From CAYXPG01 sp964564845 (GTDB lineage Bacteria; Planctomycetota; Phycisphaerae; Sedimentisphaerales; Anaerobacaceae): 17,720 bases of DNA. Location of the stretch: NCBI GenBank assembly GCA_964564845.1, contig CAZMCN010000032.1, positions 1 through 17,720 on the forward strand. Reading direction: 5' to 3'. A program made the translations under genes and the position numbers. Of the stretch, positions 1 through 6,459 are shown in pieces (positions within the stretch are counted from its first letter, which is position 1; each line of letters begins with the position of its first letter). The notes under the pieces were generated by a model. The model saw nothing but the letters and a program-made list of their open reading frames with translations, was not told where the DNA came from and did no database searches.

Positions 1-200
1 TGAGCTTGTCGAAGGGCAGTTCCAGTCAAATTAAGTCAATGAACTACGAACTACGCCTGTCCGCCGTAGCCCTGGCGAAGGCGGAAACTACGAACTACGA
101 ACAATGAACTACGAACTACGAACAATGAACTACGAACAACGCCTGTCCGCCGTAGCCCTGGCAAAGGCGGAAACAATGAACTACGAACAACGAACTACGA
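1..200. repeat. Intergenic repeat tract (AACTACGAAC units and a 35-bp repeat)
   Basis: Non-coding stretch built of short direct repeats. The unit AACTACGAAC and its variants (often preceded by AATG) recur many times from about 40 to 202. A 35-bp unit occurs twice, at 54-88 and 140-174, with one difference (G versus A near its 3' end). Each copy carries the inverted arms TCCGCC and GGCGGA, so it can fold. The first 16 bases (TGAGCTTGTCGAAGGG) are a GTCGA-type dispersed repeat fragment resembling sequence next to the GIY-YIG gene near 9728-9741. Unit spacing is irregular and there is no spacer structure, so this is not CRISPR. No gene is seen in 1-314. Confidence 0.85.
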
Positions 201-259
201 ACTTTTTTCTCCAAAACAAACCCAATCAAACCCAATTTCAACGGCACTAAGTCAGATGC

Positions 260-288
260 TTGCCAGTCTCTGGCGGATACGATATACT
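260..288 (+). promoter_or_regulatory. Predicted sigma70-type promoter of proB
   Basis: TTGCCA at 260-265 and TATACT at 283-288 are separated by exactly 17 bp. The expected start point is near 295, giving a leader of about 20 nt before the ATG at 315. The -10 box and leader lie in a run of ATACGA-like units (277-312). No strong Shine-Dalgarno sequence precedes the start; GGGAT at 302-306 is the nearest match. Confidence 0.6.
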
Positions 289-314
289 ACATACGAGATA
301 CGGGATACGAAATT

Positions 315-1415
315 ATGAGAGATTTTAGCAAAGCAAAGCGAATAGTTGTAAAAATCGGCACGAGCAGCCTGACGAAGAACGGCGGAGTCAATACCGCCTA
401 CGTTCGGCGGATAGCCCGGCAGATAAGCGGCCTGCTCGACAGCGGCAGGCAGGTCGTAATCGTTACTTCAGGGGCGATCGGTATGGGTGCGGGTCTTTTG
501 AAGATTGCTGGCAGGGTGCAGAGGATAAAGATGCGGCAGGCGTGTGCGGCCATCGGCCAGCCGTTACTGATGGCTGAATACAGAAAATCGTTTCTGCGCT
601 ACGGCATTGCCGTCGCACAGGTTCTGCTGACCGCTGAGGTGTTCGATAACAGAAGAACATATTTGAATCTTAGAAATTCCATCGAGACATTACTGAAACT
701 GGGCGTTGTGCCGGTACTGAATGAAAACGACAGTATTTCGACCGATGAAATCGGCACGTCCTTCGGTGATAACGACAGAATCAGTGCGCTTGTGGCCAGT
801 AAAATCGATGCCGATTTGCTGATTATGCTAAGTGACATTGACGCTCTTTATGACAAAGACCCTCGCAAATTTGCCGATGCCGAAGCGATATCGACCGTTT
901 ATGAAATTACCGATGATATTGTTCGCAGTGCCGGCGGCAAAGGCAGTATGTACGCCATCGGGGGTATGAAAACCAAGCTGGAAGCTGCAAAAATCGCCTC
1001 CAACGCCGGCTGTCGAATGGTCCTCGCCGACGGGAGAGTCAAAAATGTCATCGGCAGGATAATCGCAGGCGACGAAATCGGTACGGTCTTTATGCCGAGA
1101 AGGAAACTTAGTAACCGCTTGCGGTGGATTCTAAACAGCACGCCTGCAGGGACAATAAAAATTGACGAAGGCGCGATGCGCGCAATAAAAAATCGTAAAA
1201 GCCTTTTGCCCAGCGGGATAGTATCAGTAAAAGGCTCATTCAAGGCCGGCGCGGTGGTGATGCTCAACGACAAGGCAAAGGCTGTTACGAGTCTTGGCAG
1301 TTCTCAACTGAAGACCCTGGCGGGCAAACACAGCACCGAGATAAAAAAGCTTCTCGGCCCCGGGCACAGAGACGTTGTCGCCATCCCCGAAGACATCGTT
1401 ATAATTGATTATTGA
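315..1415 (+). CDS. proB: Glutamate 5-kinase (ProB) with C-terminal PUA domain
   Basis: Phosphorylates L-glutamate with ATP to glutamyl 5-phosphate, the first and usually feedback-controlled step of proline synthesis; cytoplasmic. The 366-aa product has the usual full length. An amino-acid-kinase fold covers about residues 8-250, with the nucleotide-binding KIGTSSLT (13-20), SGAIGMGAG, the substrate-binding NENDSIS and FGDNDRISALVA, SDIDALYDKDPR, and GGMKTKLEAA. A PUA domain follows at about 275-360. The start fits the family N-terminus but has no good ribosome site and lies 2-3 bases after an ATACGA repeat run. proA is not adjacent. tRNA-Leu follows on the same strand under its own promoter. 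Identification is secure. Confidence 0.97.
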   Translation: MRDFSKAKRIVVKIGTSSLTKNGGVNTAYVRRIARQISGLLDSGRQVVIVTSGAIGMGAGLLKIAGRVQRIKMRQACAAIGQPLLMAEYRKSFLRYGIAVAQVLLTAEVFDNRRTYLNLRNSIETLLKLGVVPVLNENDSISTDEIGTSFGDNDRISALVASKIDADLLIMLSDIDALYDKDPRKFADAEAISTVYEITDDIVRSAGGKGSMYAIGGMKTKLEAAKIASNAGCRMVLADGRVKNVIGRIIAGDEIGTVFMPRRKLSNRLRWILNSTPAGTIKIDEGAMRAIKNRKSLLPSGIVSVKGSFKAGAVVMLNDKAKAVTSLGSSQLKTLAGKHSTEIKKLLGPGHRDVVAIPEDIVIIDY

Positions 1416-1421
1416 TTGATA

Positions 1422-1450
1422 TTGACAAAAAATAACCAATAATCGATAAT
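1422..1450 (+). promoter_or_regulatory. Promoter of tRNA-Leu
   Basis: A perfect -35 TTGACA (1422-1427), a 17-bp spacer and -10 GATAAT (1445-1450) lie 11 nt upstream of the mature tRNA 5' end. The predicted start is near 1457. It begins only 6 bp after the proB stop codon, so the tRNA is probably transcribed independently of proB. Confidence 0.75.
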
Positions 1451-1461
1451 CAATTAATTCG

Positions 1462-1544
1462 GCCGGAGTGGCGGAATGGCAGACGCGCGGGATTCAAAAT
1501 CCCGTTCTGGCAACAGAGTGTGGGTTCGAGTCCCACCTCCGGCA
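1462..1544 (+). tRNA. tRNA-Leu (anticodon CAA)
   Basis: The acceptor arm GCCGGAG (1462-1468) pairs fully with CTCCGGC (1537-1543), with discriminator A at 1544 as expected for leucine. The anticodon stem CGGGA/TCCCG encloses the loop TTCAAAA, giving anticodon CAA, which reads UUG. The long variable arm marks a class II tRNA. The T arm GTGGG-TTCGAGT-CCCAC is canonical. CCA is not encoded. Confidence 0.97.
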
Positions 1545-1569
1545 GTTATCGGCCCACTGTAAAACTCTA

Positions 1570-2229
1570 TTAAAGTTTTCTTACCAGTCCAACCACAACT
1601 GCTTCTATTCGGCAGTTCTCCGACCATATCGGCTCATAATCCTCATTGGCCGGCTGTAGTCGAACGCTTGTTTTTTCTTTATAGAACCTTTTCAGCGTTG
1701 CGTTTTCATCATCGACTATTGCGACAACCAATTGGCCATTGTCAGCCGTCCGGCTTCGGCGGCAAATCACATAATCGCCGCTGCGGATACCGGCCTGGAG
1801 CATACTGTCGCCGGCCACCTCAAGGGCAAAGGTATCATCCGGGTCCCCAAAATGTGAGCTTAGTGAAAAGTCCTCTTTATTCTCTATGGCCTCTATGGCC
1901 GGCCCCGCAGCAATTCGGCCGGCAAGCGGAATGCCTTTGGACTGCTGAGAGAGGCAGTTTAAATTGCAGCCGGCCAGCTCCTCAAGCAGTTCTTGCGCCC
2001 TTAAAGTCGGATTCAAAGAACGTGCCCTGCCTGGTGAGCCGGATAGAAGAGCTTTTTCGCGAAGTGCGGTGATGTGTTCGAATACGGTGCTTCGGCTTAT
2101 TCGCAGTTGGGCTGCTAATTCGCCAATCGTCGGCGAATAGCAATGGCTGGCCTGGAAATCGGCTATTGCTTTTAACAACTCTAATTGGCGGGGTGTGGTC
2201 TGAGGTGCTGGATTCACTCTCACTGCCAT
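1570..2229 (-). CDS. lexA: LexA repressor (SOS regulator, self-cleaving)
   Basis: Transcriptional repressor of the DNA-damage response; RecA filaments trigger its autoproteolysis. The 219-aa protein has an N-terminal winged helix-turn-helix (about 11-72, with SPTIGELAAQLRISRSTVFEHI and PGRARSL) and a C-terminal S24-type protease domain (about 100-219). The scissile Ala-Gly lies in GRIAAGP (A108-G109). The catalytic Ser is in AGDSM (S142) and the Lys in ATLKRF (K180), with near-standard spacing. The ATG is preceded by a good Shine-Dalgarno (AAAAGGAGAAAA, minus strand). It sits downstream of, and overlaps out of frame with, a small ORF starting at 2482. No SOS box could be recognised, though operator sequences vary by phylum. 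Confidence 0.95.
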   Translation of the reverse strand: MAVRVNPAPQTTPRQLELLKAIADFQASHCYSPTIGELAAQLRISRSTVFEHITALREKALLSGSPGRARSLNPTLRAQELLEELAGCNLNCLSQQSKGIPLAGRIAAGPAIEAIENKEDFSLSSHFGDPDDTFALEVAGDSMLQAGIRSGDYVICRRSRTADNGQLVVAIVDDENATLKRFYKEKTSVRLQPANEDYEPIWSENCRIEAVVVGLVRKL

Positions 2230-2482
2230 AATTTGTTTTCTCCTTTTGGGCGGCGGCAGCTTCTCTTATGCTGCGTTCTTCTATCGGGGCGGTTGCCAGG
2301 CGGATGTGCTCTGAACTAAGCAGGGCGGCTATTATTTCACTCAGCGAGTTTAATATCCTGCCCAGGCGGTTCGACGACAGCTTCGATATGTCCGCATAGT
2401 CGCCCGGCCAGTCGGTTACGAAGTCCCCGCCGGGCCCGAATCTGCATAACGGCTCGGATTTTTTTTCTCTGTTAATATCCAT
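1982..2482 (-). CDS. Unrecognised small protein upstream of and overlapping lexA
   Basis: Family not recognised. The ATG at 2482 has a reasonable ribosome site (AGGAG about 13 nt upstream, minus strand). The first roughly 80 residues look like real protein: a charged start, an RFGPGGDFVTDWPG segment, then a helical stretch (LGRILNSLSEIIAALLSSEHIRLA). The remaining half is read entirely inside lexA in another frame and is rich in S/T/R/K, as expected of shadow translation. Either the protein truly extends 248 nt into lexA, or a one-base indel near 2235-2270 hides a natural stop: one alternative frame has TGA 10 nt into lexA. Position suggests co-transcription with lexA. The N-terminal part is the credible coding region. 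Confidence 0.45.
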   Translation of the reverse strand: MDINREKKSEPLCRFGPGGDFVTDWPGDYADISKLSSNRLGRILNSLSEIIAALLSSEHIRLATAPIEERSIREAAAAQKEKTNYGSESESSTSDHTPPIRVVKSNSRFPGQPLLFADDWRISSPTANKPKHRIRTHHRTSRKSSSIRLTRQGTFFESDFKGARTA

Positions 2483-2618
2483 TTTTAAGCTTTTTCTCCT
2501 GTCAACTATGCTGATTGTTCACATCGGCAAATATTGGTATCGACAATACCGCCTCGAAAACCCTAACAAAAACCGAACAAAATTCAGCCGTTACGAAAAA
2601 TTTTTTCCACCGCCGGAT

Positions 2619-2647
2619 TTGACATTTGATACCTGCGATAGTATAGG
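2619..2647 (+). promoter_or_regulatory. Candidate upstream promoter P1 of bioY
   Basis: TTGACA (2619-2624), 17-bp spacer, TATAGG (2642-2647). It would give a leader of about 130 nt before the bioY ATG at 2783. No known riboswitch was recognised in that leader. Confidence 0.5.
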
Positions 2648-2692
2648 ACCCATTAGAAAAATCTCTTTGCAGTTTGCGGCTGAAATTTGCTG

Positions 2693-2721
2693 TTGGATGT
2701 CGGCGGGAGTTTTTATATAAT
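2693..2721 (+). promoter_or_regulatory. Candidate proximal promoter P2 of bioY
   Basis: TTGGAT (2693-2698), 17-bp spacer, perfect TATAAT (2716-2721), about 60 nt upstream of the bioY ATG. It lies inside the longest open frame of bioY (from 2687), which argues for the later start at 2783. No BirA-type operator was recognised beside it. Confidence 0.6.
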
Positions 2722-2782
2722 AGCGGGCCGATACAAAAAGCTGTTTTTGCCTCATTGGAAGTTATTCTGTTATGGAGGATAT

Positions 2783-3388
2783 ATGTTAACGAGTTTGACT
2801 TACGCTGACATTTTAAGGCCGAGTGAAAAAAGATTGGCTGTATTTTACGATATAGCTCTTATTATTGTCGGCTCTTTATTTATCGCCTTATTCGCCCAGA
2901 TTGCGGTTGGTGGGCTTGTTCCTTTTACCGGCCAGACTTTTGCAGTATTGATGATAGGGGCGTTGTTTGGCGGACGGCGAGGCGGCTTGTGTCTGCTTTT
3001 ATATATAGCGGAGGGGGCAGCCGGCCTGCCTGTATTTGCGCAGGGCAGAAGCTCTTTCGCAGCACTGGCGGGGCCGACCGGCGGATATATCATCGGTTTT
3101 GTGTTTGCCGCCTACATTGTAGGACTGCTTTCTGAGAAGGGATGGGACCGGCGATTCCGGACGACCTTTTTAGCAATGGTTTTGGGCAATGTCGTCATTT
3201 ACGCCTTCGGGCTGTTTTGGCTGTCTGTGCTGGTGGGCACAGGTAAAGCTTTGGCTGTGGGTTTGTATCCTTTTATTGCGGGCGATTTTTTGAAGGTGTT
3301 TTTAGCGGCGATAATTCTGCCGACAGGCTGGAAACTTCTGAAGATGACCAATTCGCCTGCAAAGGAAAATAAAGGCGGTCAAATATGA
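2783..3388 (+). CDS. bioY: Biotin transporter BioY (ECF S component)
   Basis: Substrate-binding membrane subunit of an energy-coupling-factor transporter that imports biotin. The 201-aa protein has about six hydrophobic helices. Visible family features are LVPFTGQTFAVLMIGALFGG (about 43-62), the segment LYIAEGAAGLPVFA, and GPTGGYIIGF. The ATG at 2783 is chosen because GGAGG lies just upstream (2774-2778, 4-nt gap) and the extra 32 codons upstream contain a promoter. The energising BioM/BioN subunits are not next to it, so it may use a shared ECF module or act alone. No biotin-synthesis gene is in the window. Stand-alone expression from two candidate promoters is likely. Confidence 0.93.
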   Translation: MLTSLTYADILRPSEKRLAVFYDIALIIVGSLFIALFAQIAVGGLVPFTGQTFAVLMIGALFGGRRGGLCLLLYIAEGAAGLPVFAQGRSSFAALAGPTGGYIIGFVFAAYIVGLLSEKGWDRRFRTTFLAMVLGNVVIYAFGLFWLSVLVGTGKALAVGLYPFIAGDFLKVFLAAIILPTGWKLLKMTNSPAKENKGGQI

Positions 3389-3441
3389 TGAGATTGCGGG
3401 CCGGTGGATTTGGGTTATTTGTTGTACGAGTTCGGGGGCGG

Positions 3442-4611
3442 TCAGGGGTTTTGTGTTAGCAGGTTTAGTCGGGTTGAGAGGTTTTTGATTTGAGCGTCAA
3501 GGCGCTCTATGATAGCGGTGTCGCGCTGCCTGATGATTTTTAGACTTTTTCCGGTATCGGCAAGTTCGCTCCGGGCGGTTTTTAATTGTGCTCTCGATGT
3601 GCTCAGTTCATTTCGGAGGCGTTTGATTTCTGCTTTATACATATCAAGCTCGTTCTGTAGAGTTTCGATTTTATTAGTGACTTTAGAAGAGCCGGCAAGG
3701 ACCGTTTGAATGTTTGCGTTTGCCTGGTCAAGCATGTTTAACTGTGTTTTTCTGTCGTTGTGTAACCAGAGAGTGAGCAGCAGTAGTATTAAAAAAGCGG
3801 TTATTGCAGAAAGGGCGACTGTCTGCCAGGTTCGTTTTGATTTTGCCTGGGAGTCCATAAAGCTGGGTAGTAGTTCACTATTTTCGGGGGCCTGCTGCTG
3901 GTCGGCCATTTCTTCTGTTTCCAGGATTTCATCGCTAAAATCCACGGGAACATCTGTGGGTTGAGATTTGAGTTCGTCGAGAATCGAGTCAAAGACGTTT
4001 TCAGCCTTTTTTGTTTGAGTGGTTCTGGTCGTCGGCTGGTCGATGGATTCGGGCGGTTCGGCCGGCTCAATTTGAGTTGATTGGTGGGTTTTTTCGGTCA
4101 GGCTGTTTTGGCCGGTCAAATTTTCGGATTGAACGGTAAATTCAATCGGTTCATCAGGTCCGGTTTGCTCGTCAATTATGTCTATGGGTGGAAATTCGTT
4201 TTGGGGCGATTTACGAAAGATATTTTTGGCTAAATCGGTTATTTCTGCGGCTTTTTTACTGATGGAGTTGAGTTTTGGTTTTGTGGCTTTGGGGAAAGTT
4301 TCGAATTCTTCAGGCGTTATCCTTTTGACCAGTTCCGAGAGTTTTTGGGCGTGTGCGGATTTATTGGCGGGTTGTGTCGGGTCTGCATCAGCATCAAGAG
4401 CATAAACAGATGGGTTAAGAGGCAGGTCAACGACAAAAGTTTCGCCTTTGAACCTTCTTATCTGTATGATGCCCAGATGAGCGCATTGCTCAACGATGCC
4501 GGTGGAGACACCCTCTCGTTCTGCATATTCGTCGATTGGCACAAGCGTTCTTTTAAGCTGGAGGGTCTGTTCGTTTTGTTGTGTGACTGTTTCGTTTGTG
4601 GTTGTTTCCAT
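3442..4611 (-). CDS. Membrane-anchored coiled-coil protein with HTH-like N-terminus
   Basis: Function unknown. The 389-aa product has distinct parts. Residues 22-62 (LVPIDEYAEREGVSTGIVEQ onward) resemble a MerR/excisionase-type helix-turn-helix: a helix, a GVS turn, and a following RRFKGETFVVD strand. Residues 70-255 are a low-complexity acidic and proline/threonine-rich linker. Residues 262-284 form one strong membrane helix (VALSAITAFLILLLLTLWL), preceded by the basic KSKRTW. Residues 286-385 are heptad-rich and predicted coiled coil. Topology by the positive-inside rule puts the HTH-like part in the cytoplasm and the coiled coil outside. It is monocistronic and opposes bioY tail to tail. 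It could be an envelope sensor or a structural protein; the role is inference. Confidence 0.8.
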   Translation of the reverse strand: METTTNETVTQQNEQTLQLKRTLVPIDEYAEREGVSTGIVEQCAHLGIIQIRRFKGETFVVDLPLNPSVYALDADADPTQPANKSAHAQKLSELVKRITPEEFETFPKATKPKLNSISKKAAEITDLAKNIFRKSPQNEFPPIDIIDEQTGPDEPIEFTVQSENLTGQNSLTEKTHQSTQIEPAEPPESIDQPTTRTTQTKKAENVFDSILDELKSQPTDVPVDFSDEILETEEMADQQQAPENSELLPSFMDSQAKSKRTWQTVALSAITAFLILLLLTLWLHNDRKTQLNMLDQANANIQTVLAGSSKVTNKIETLQNELDMYKAEIKRLRNELSTSRAQLKTARSELADTGKSLKIIRQRDTAIIERLDAQIKNLSTRLNLLTQNP

Positions 4612-4768
4612 TTTTTACCCTTGTTGAGACATTTTTGACGATATATGTTATTTTTCGGCCTATTAGAGCGATTTTCTTGAATAATATAGGGTAGAAGGGC
4701 GATAATAAGTGGCTGAGGGTAATGAAATCTGCGAAAAGCAGGAGTTTTTGGGGGGGATTTAGCTGTGG

Positions 4769-5653
4769 TTAGCTGTTTTGCAGGAAGGCGTCCGGCAGCG
4801 ATTCTATTATATCGGTTGCTACGAGGCTGATTTGTCCTTTTTTTTGTGCGGCGATGTCACCGGCCAGGCCGTGGATATAGGTGCCGAGTACGGCGGCGTC
4901 GAAATCACTCAGGCCCTGGGCTGCGAGCGCCGTTATGACTCCAGTGAGGACATCTCCGGAGCCGGCGGTAGCCATTCCGGGATTGCCGGTTTTGTTGATA
5001 TAGATTTTTTCGCCGTCGGTAACGACGGTTCCTGCCCCTTTTAATACGACGGTGTTTTTTGTTCGCTGCGCCAATTGTTCCGCCTGGCTGCTGCGCTGCG
5101 GCGGGAGCGGCTCTCTAAAGAGGGCGTGCCAGAGTCTTTTCATTTCGCCTGGATGAGGTGTTAAGATGAGTTTTGCTTTTACATAGGTGGGCCAGTTCTT
5201 TATTGCGCTGAGGTTGTTCAGGCCGTCGGCGTCTATGATAATGCGGAGGTTTTCCTGCCTGATGAGCGTCGTAAGTATTGAGCGAAGTGCACTGCTTGTG
5301 CCGATGCCCGGACCAAAAGCTAAACAGTCGTTTTCAGCGACAATGTTTAGAACGGCATTGAGAGCTTTTGCGGATATTCTGCCTGCGCTGTCTTCGGCCA
5401 GTGCTATAGTAGTAAAAGACGGCTCAATTGCAGCCACTATCGGCAGGACGTTTTTCGGTACGGCTACCCTTACGAGTCCTGCGCCGGCCCGCAGGGCGGA
5501 ACGTCCTGCAAGAGCGGCGGCACCGCTCATACCGAAACTGCCTGCTATGATAGCGACCTTTCCGAAATTGCCCTTGTGTGCATCAGGGGCCCTTGGGGCA
5601 AGCTTCGGGATAGTATTTACTGTTCGCATTTTTATCTGTAGCATAAAGTGCAT
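4769..5653 (-). CDS. nnrD: ADP-dependent NAD(P)H-hydrate dehydratase (NnrD), stand-alone
   Basis: Repairs NADHX and NADPHX, the damaged hydrated cofactors, to NADH and NADPH using ADP or ATP; cytoplasmic. The 294-aa ribokinase-like domain shows GNFGKVAIIAGSFGMSGAA (28-46), RAGAGLVRVAVP, the FGPGIG segment, LTPHPGEM (164-171), VVLKGAGTVV and the family signature GNPGMATAGSGDVLTG (223-238). The N-terminal NnrE epimerase domain of the common bifunctional form is absent, so the epimerase must be encoded elsewhere. It starts 14 nt after the larB stop with no clear ribosome site. Three in-frame ATGs occur (residues 1, 4 and 9), so the exact start is uncertain and coupling to larB is likely. Confidence 0.93.
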   Translation of the reverse strand: MHFMLQIKMRTVNTIPKLAPRAPDAHKGNFGKVAIIAGSFGMSGAAALAGRSALRAGAGLVRVAVPKNVLPIVAAIEPSFTTIALAEDSAGRISAKALNAVLNIVAENDCLAFGPGIGTSSALRSILTTLIRQENLRIIIDADGLNNLSAIKNWPTYVKAKLILTPHPGEMKRLWHALFREPLPPQRSSQAEQLAQRTKNTVVLKGAGTVVTDGEKIYINKTGNPGMATAGSGDVLTGVITALAAQGLSDFDAAVLGTYIHGLAGDIAAQKKGQISLVATDIIESLPDAFLQNS

Positions 5654-5667
5654 CCGGTTTTCAAAAA

Positions 5668-6366
5668 TTAATTATTTTCTTCTATTTTTCTGTTTATAAG
5701 TGCGGCTGTTACGCCGGCGGAAAAGCCGTTGTCGATATTGACGACGGTAACACCGGCGGCGCAACTATTGAGCATTGTCAGAAGAGCAGAGATTCCGCCG
5801 AAGCCGGCACCGTAGCCGACGCTGGTAGGGACTGCAATTACAGGACAGCTAACCATACCGCCGACGACACTTGCCAATGCCCCTTCCATTCCCGCGATAA
5901 CTATGATGACGTTTGCTTTTTTGAGTTTGGGCAGATGGCCGAGGAGTCGGTGCAGTCCGGCCACTCCGACGTCGCAGATTAAATCCGTGCGCTGGCCCAT
6001 AATCTCGGCGGCAACTTTCGCCTCGGCAGCAACGGGCAAATCCGACGTTCCGGCGGTAACTATCGGGACGGCGGTTCTGGATGGCTCAATTTTTTTCTGC
6101 TCGAGGACAATCGCTTTGGCCAGCTTTTCGTATCGGGCTTGTGGAAATTGTTTTTTTTCGGCAAGGGCCTCGAAAACGTGCTCCTGGGCTCTGGTGGCAA
6201 GGACGTTATTGCCTTTTTCGGCGAGACTGGTGAAGATTTTTATTATTTGCTCGGCGGTTTTGCCGGGGCAGTAGATGACCTCCGGGAAGCCGCGGCGGAC
6301 TTGGCGGTGATGGTCGATGTGTGCGAAACCCAAATCCTCAAACGGCAATAGCCGCAACTTCTCCAT
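5668..6366 (-). CDS. larB: LarB, pyridinium-3,5-biscarboxylate mononucleotide synthase (start uncertain)
   Basis: Carboxylates and hydrolyses nicotinate adenine dinucleotide in the first step of nickel-pincer nucleotide cofactor synthesis. The PurE-like core is clear: TAGTSDLPVAAEA, CDVGVAGLHRLL, IAGMEGALASVVGG, PTSVGYGAGFGG, and NSCAAG with the likely catalytic Cys (C202 from this start), then VNIDNGF. Coordinates use the first ATG, but family-like coding continues 23 codons upstream to 6435, including SEQLKKILEQVKAGE. There is no ATG, GTG or TTG there before an in-frame TGA. An ATC codon at 6435-6433 lies 9 nt after AAGGA and is the best upstream start, which would give about 255 aa, the normal length. 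larC and larE are not in the window. It sits between tsaD and nnrD. Confidence 0.93.
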   Translation of the reverse strand: MEKLRLLPFEDLGFAHIDHHRQVRRGFPEVIYCPGKTAEQIIKIFTSLAEKGNNVLATRAQEHVFEALAEKKQFPQARYEKLAKAIVLEQKKIEPSRTAVPIVTAGTSDLPVAAEAKVAAEIMGQRTDLICDVGVAGLHRLLGHLPKLKKANVIIVIAGMEGALASVVGGMVSCPVIAVPTSVGYGAGFGGISALLTMLNSCAAGVTVVNIDNGFSAGVTAALINRKIEENN

Positions 6367-6459
6367 TGCCTCCTTGATGTTGGTTTCGCCGGCTTTTACC
6401 TGCTCTAAAATTTTCTTTAATTGTTCAGATTTGATGTTTCAGTTTCCTTCTGTAAAAAA

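Noticed and set aside
1..200. CRISPR array
   Set aside because: Repeats are short, irregularly spaced and lie nearly back to back; there are no unique spacers of even length and no cas genes.
899..1273. 124-aa minus-strand ORF inside proB
   Set aside because: Shadow of a clearly conserved gene in another frame; no ribosome site and no recognisable protein features.
1561..1580. Weak stem (AAAACT/AGTTTT) after tRNA-Leu as a terminator
   Set aside because: AT-only stem overlapping the lexA 3' end with no T tract; too weak to call.
1668..2072. 134-aa plus-strand ORF opposite lexA
   Set aside because: Antisense shadow of lexA; composition is biased and no family features appear.
2521..2560. SOS box or LexA operator upstream of the lexA transcript
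   Set aside because: A small inverted repeat (GGTAT/ATACC) is present, but it matches no LexA operator type I can name and has no good promoter beside it.
2687..2782. Longer BioY with 32 extra N-terminal residues
   Set aside because: The extension contains the -10 box of a good promoter and has no ribosome site; GGAGG precedes the later ATG.
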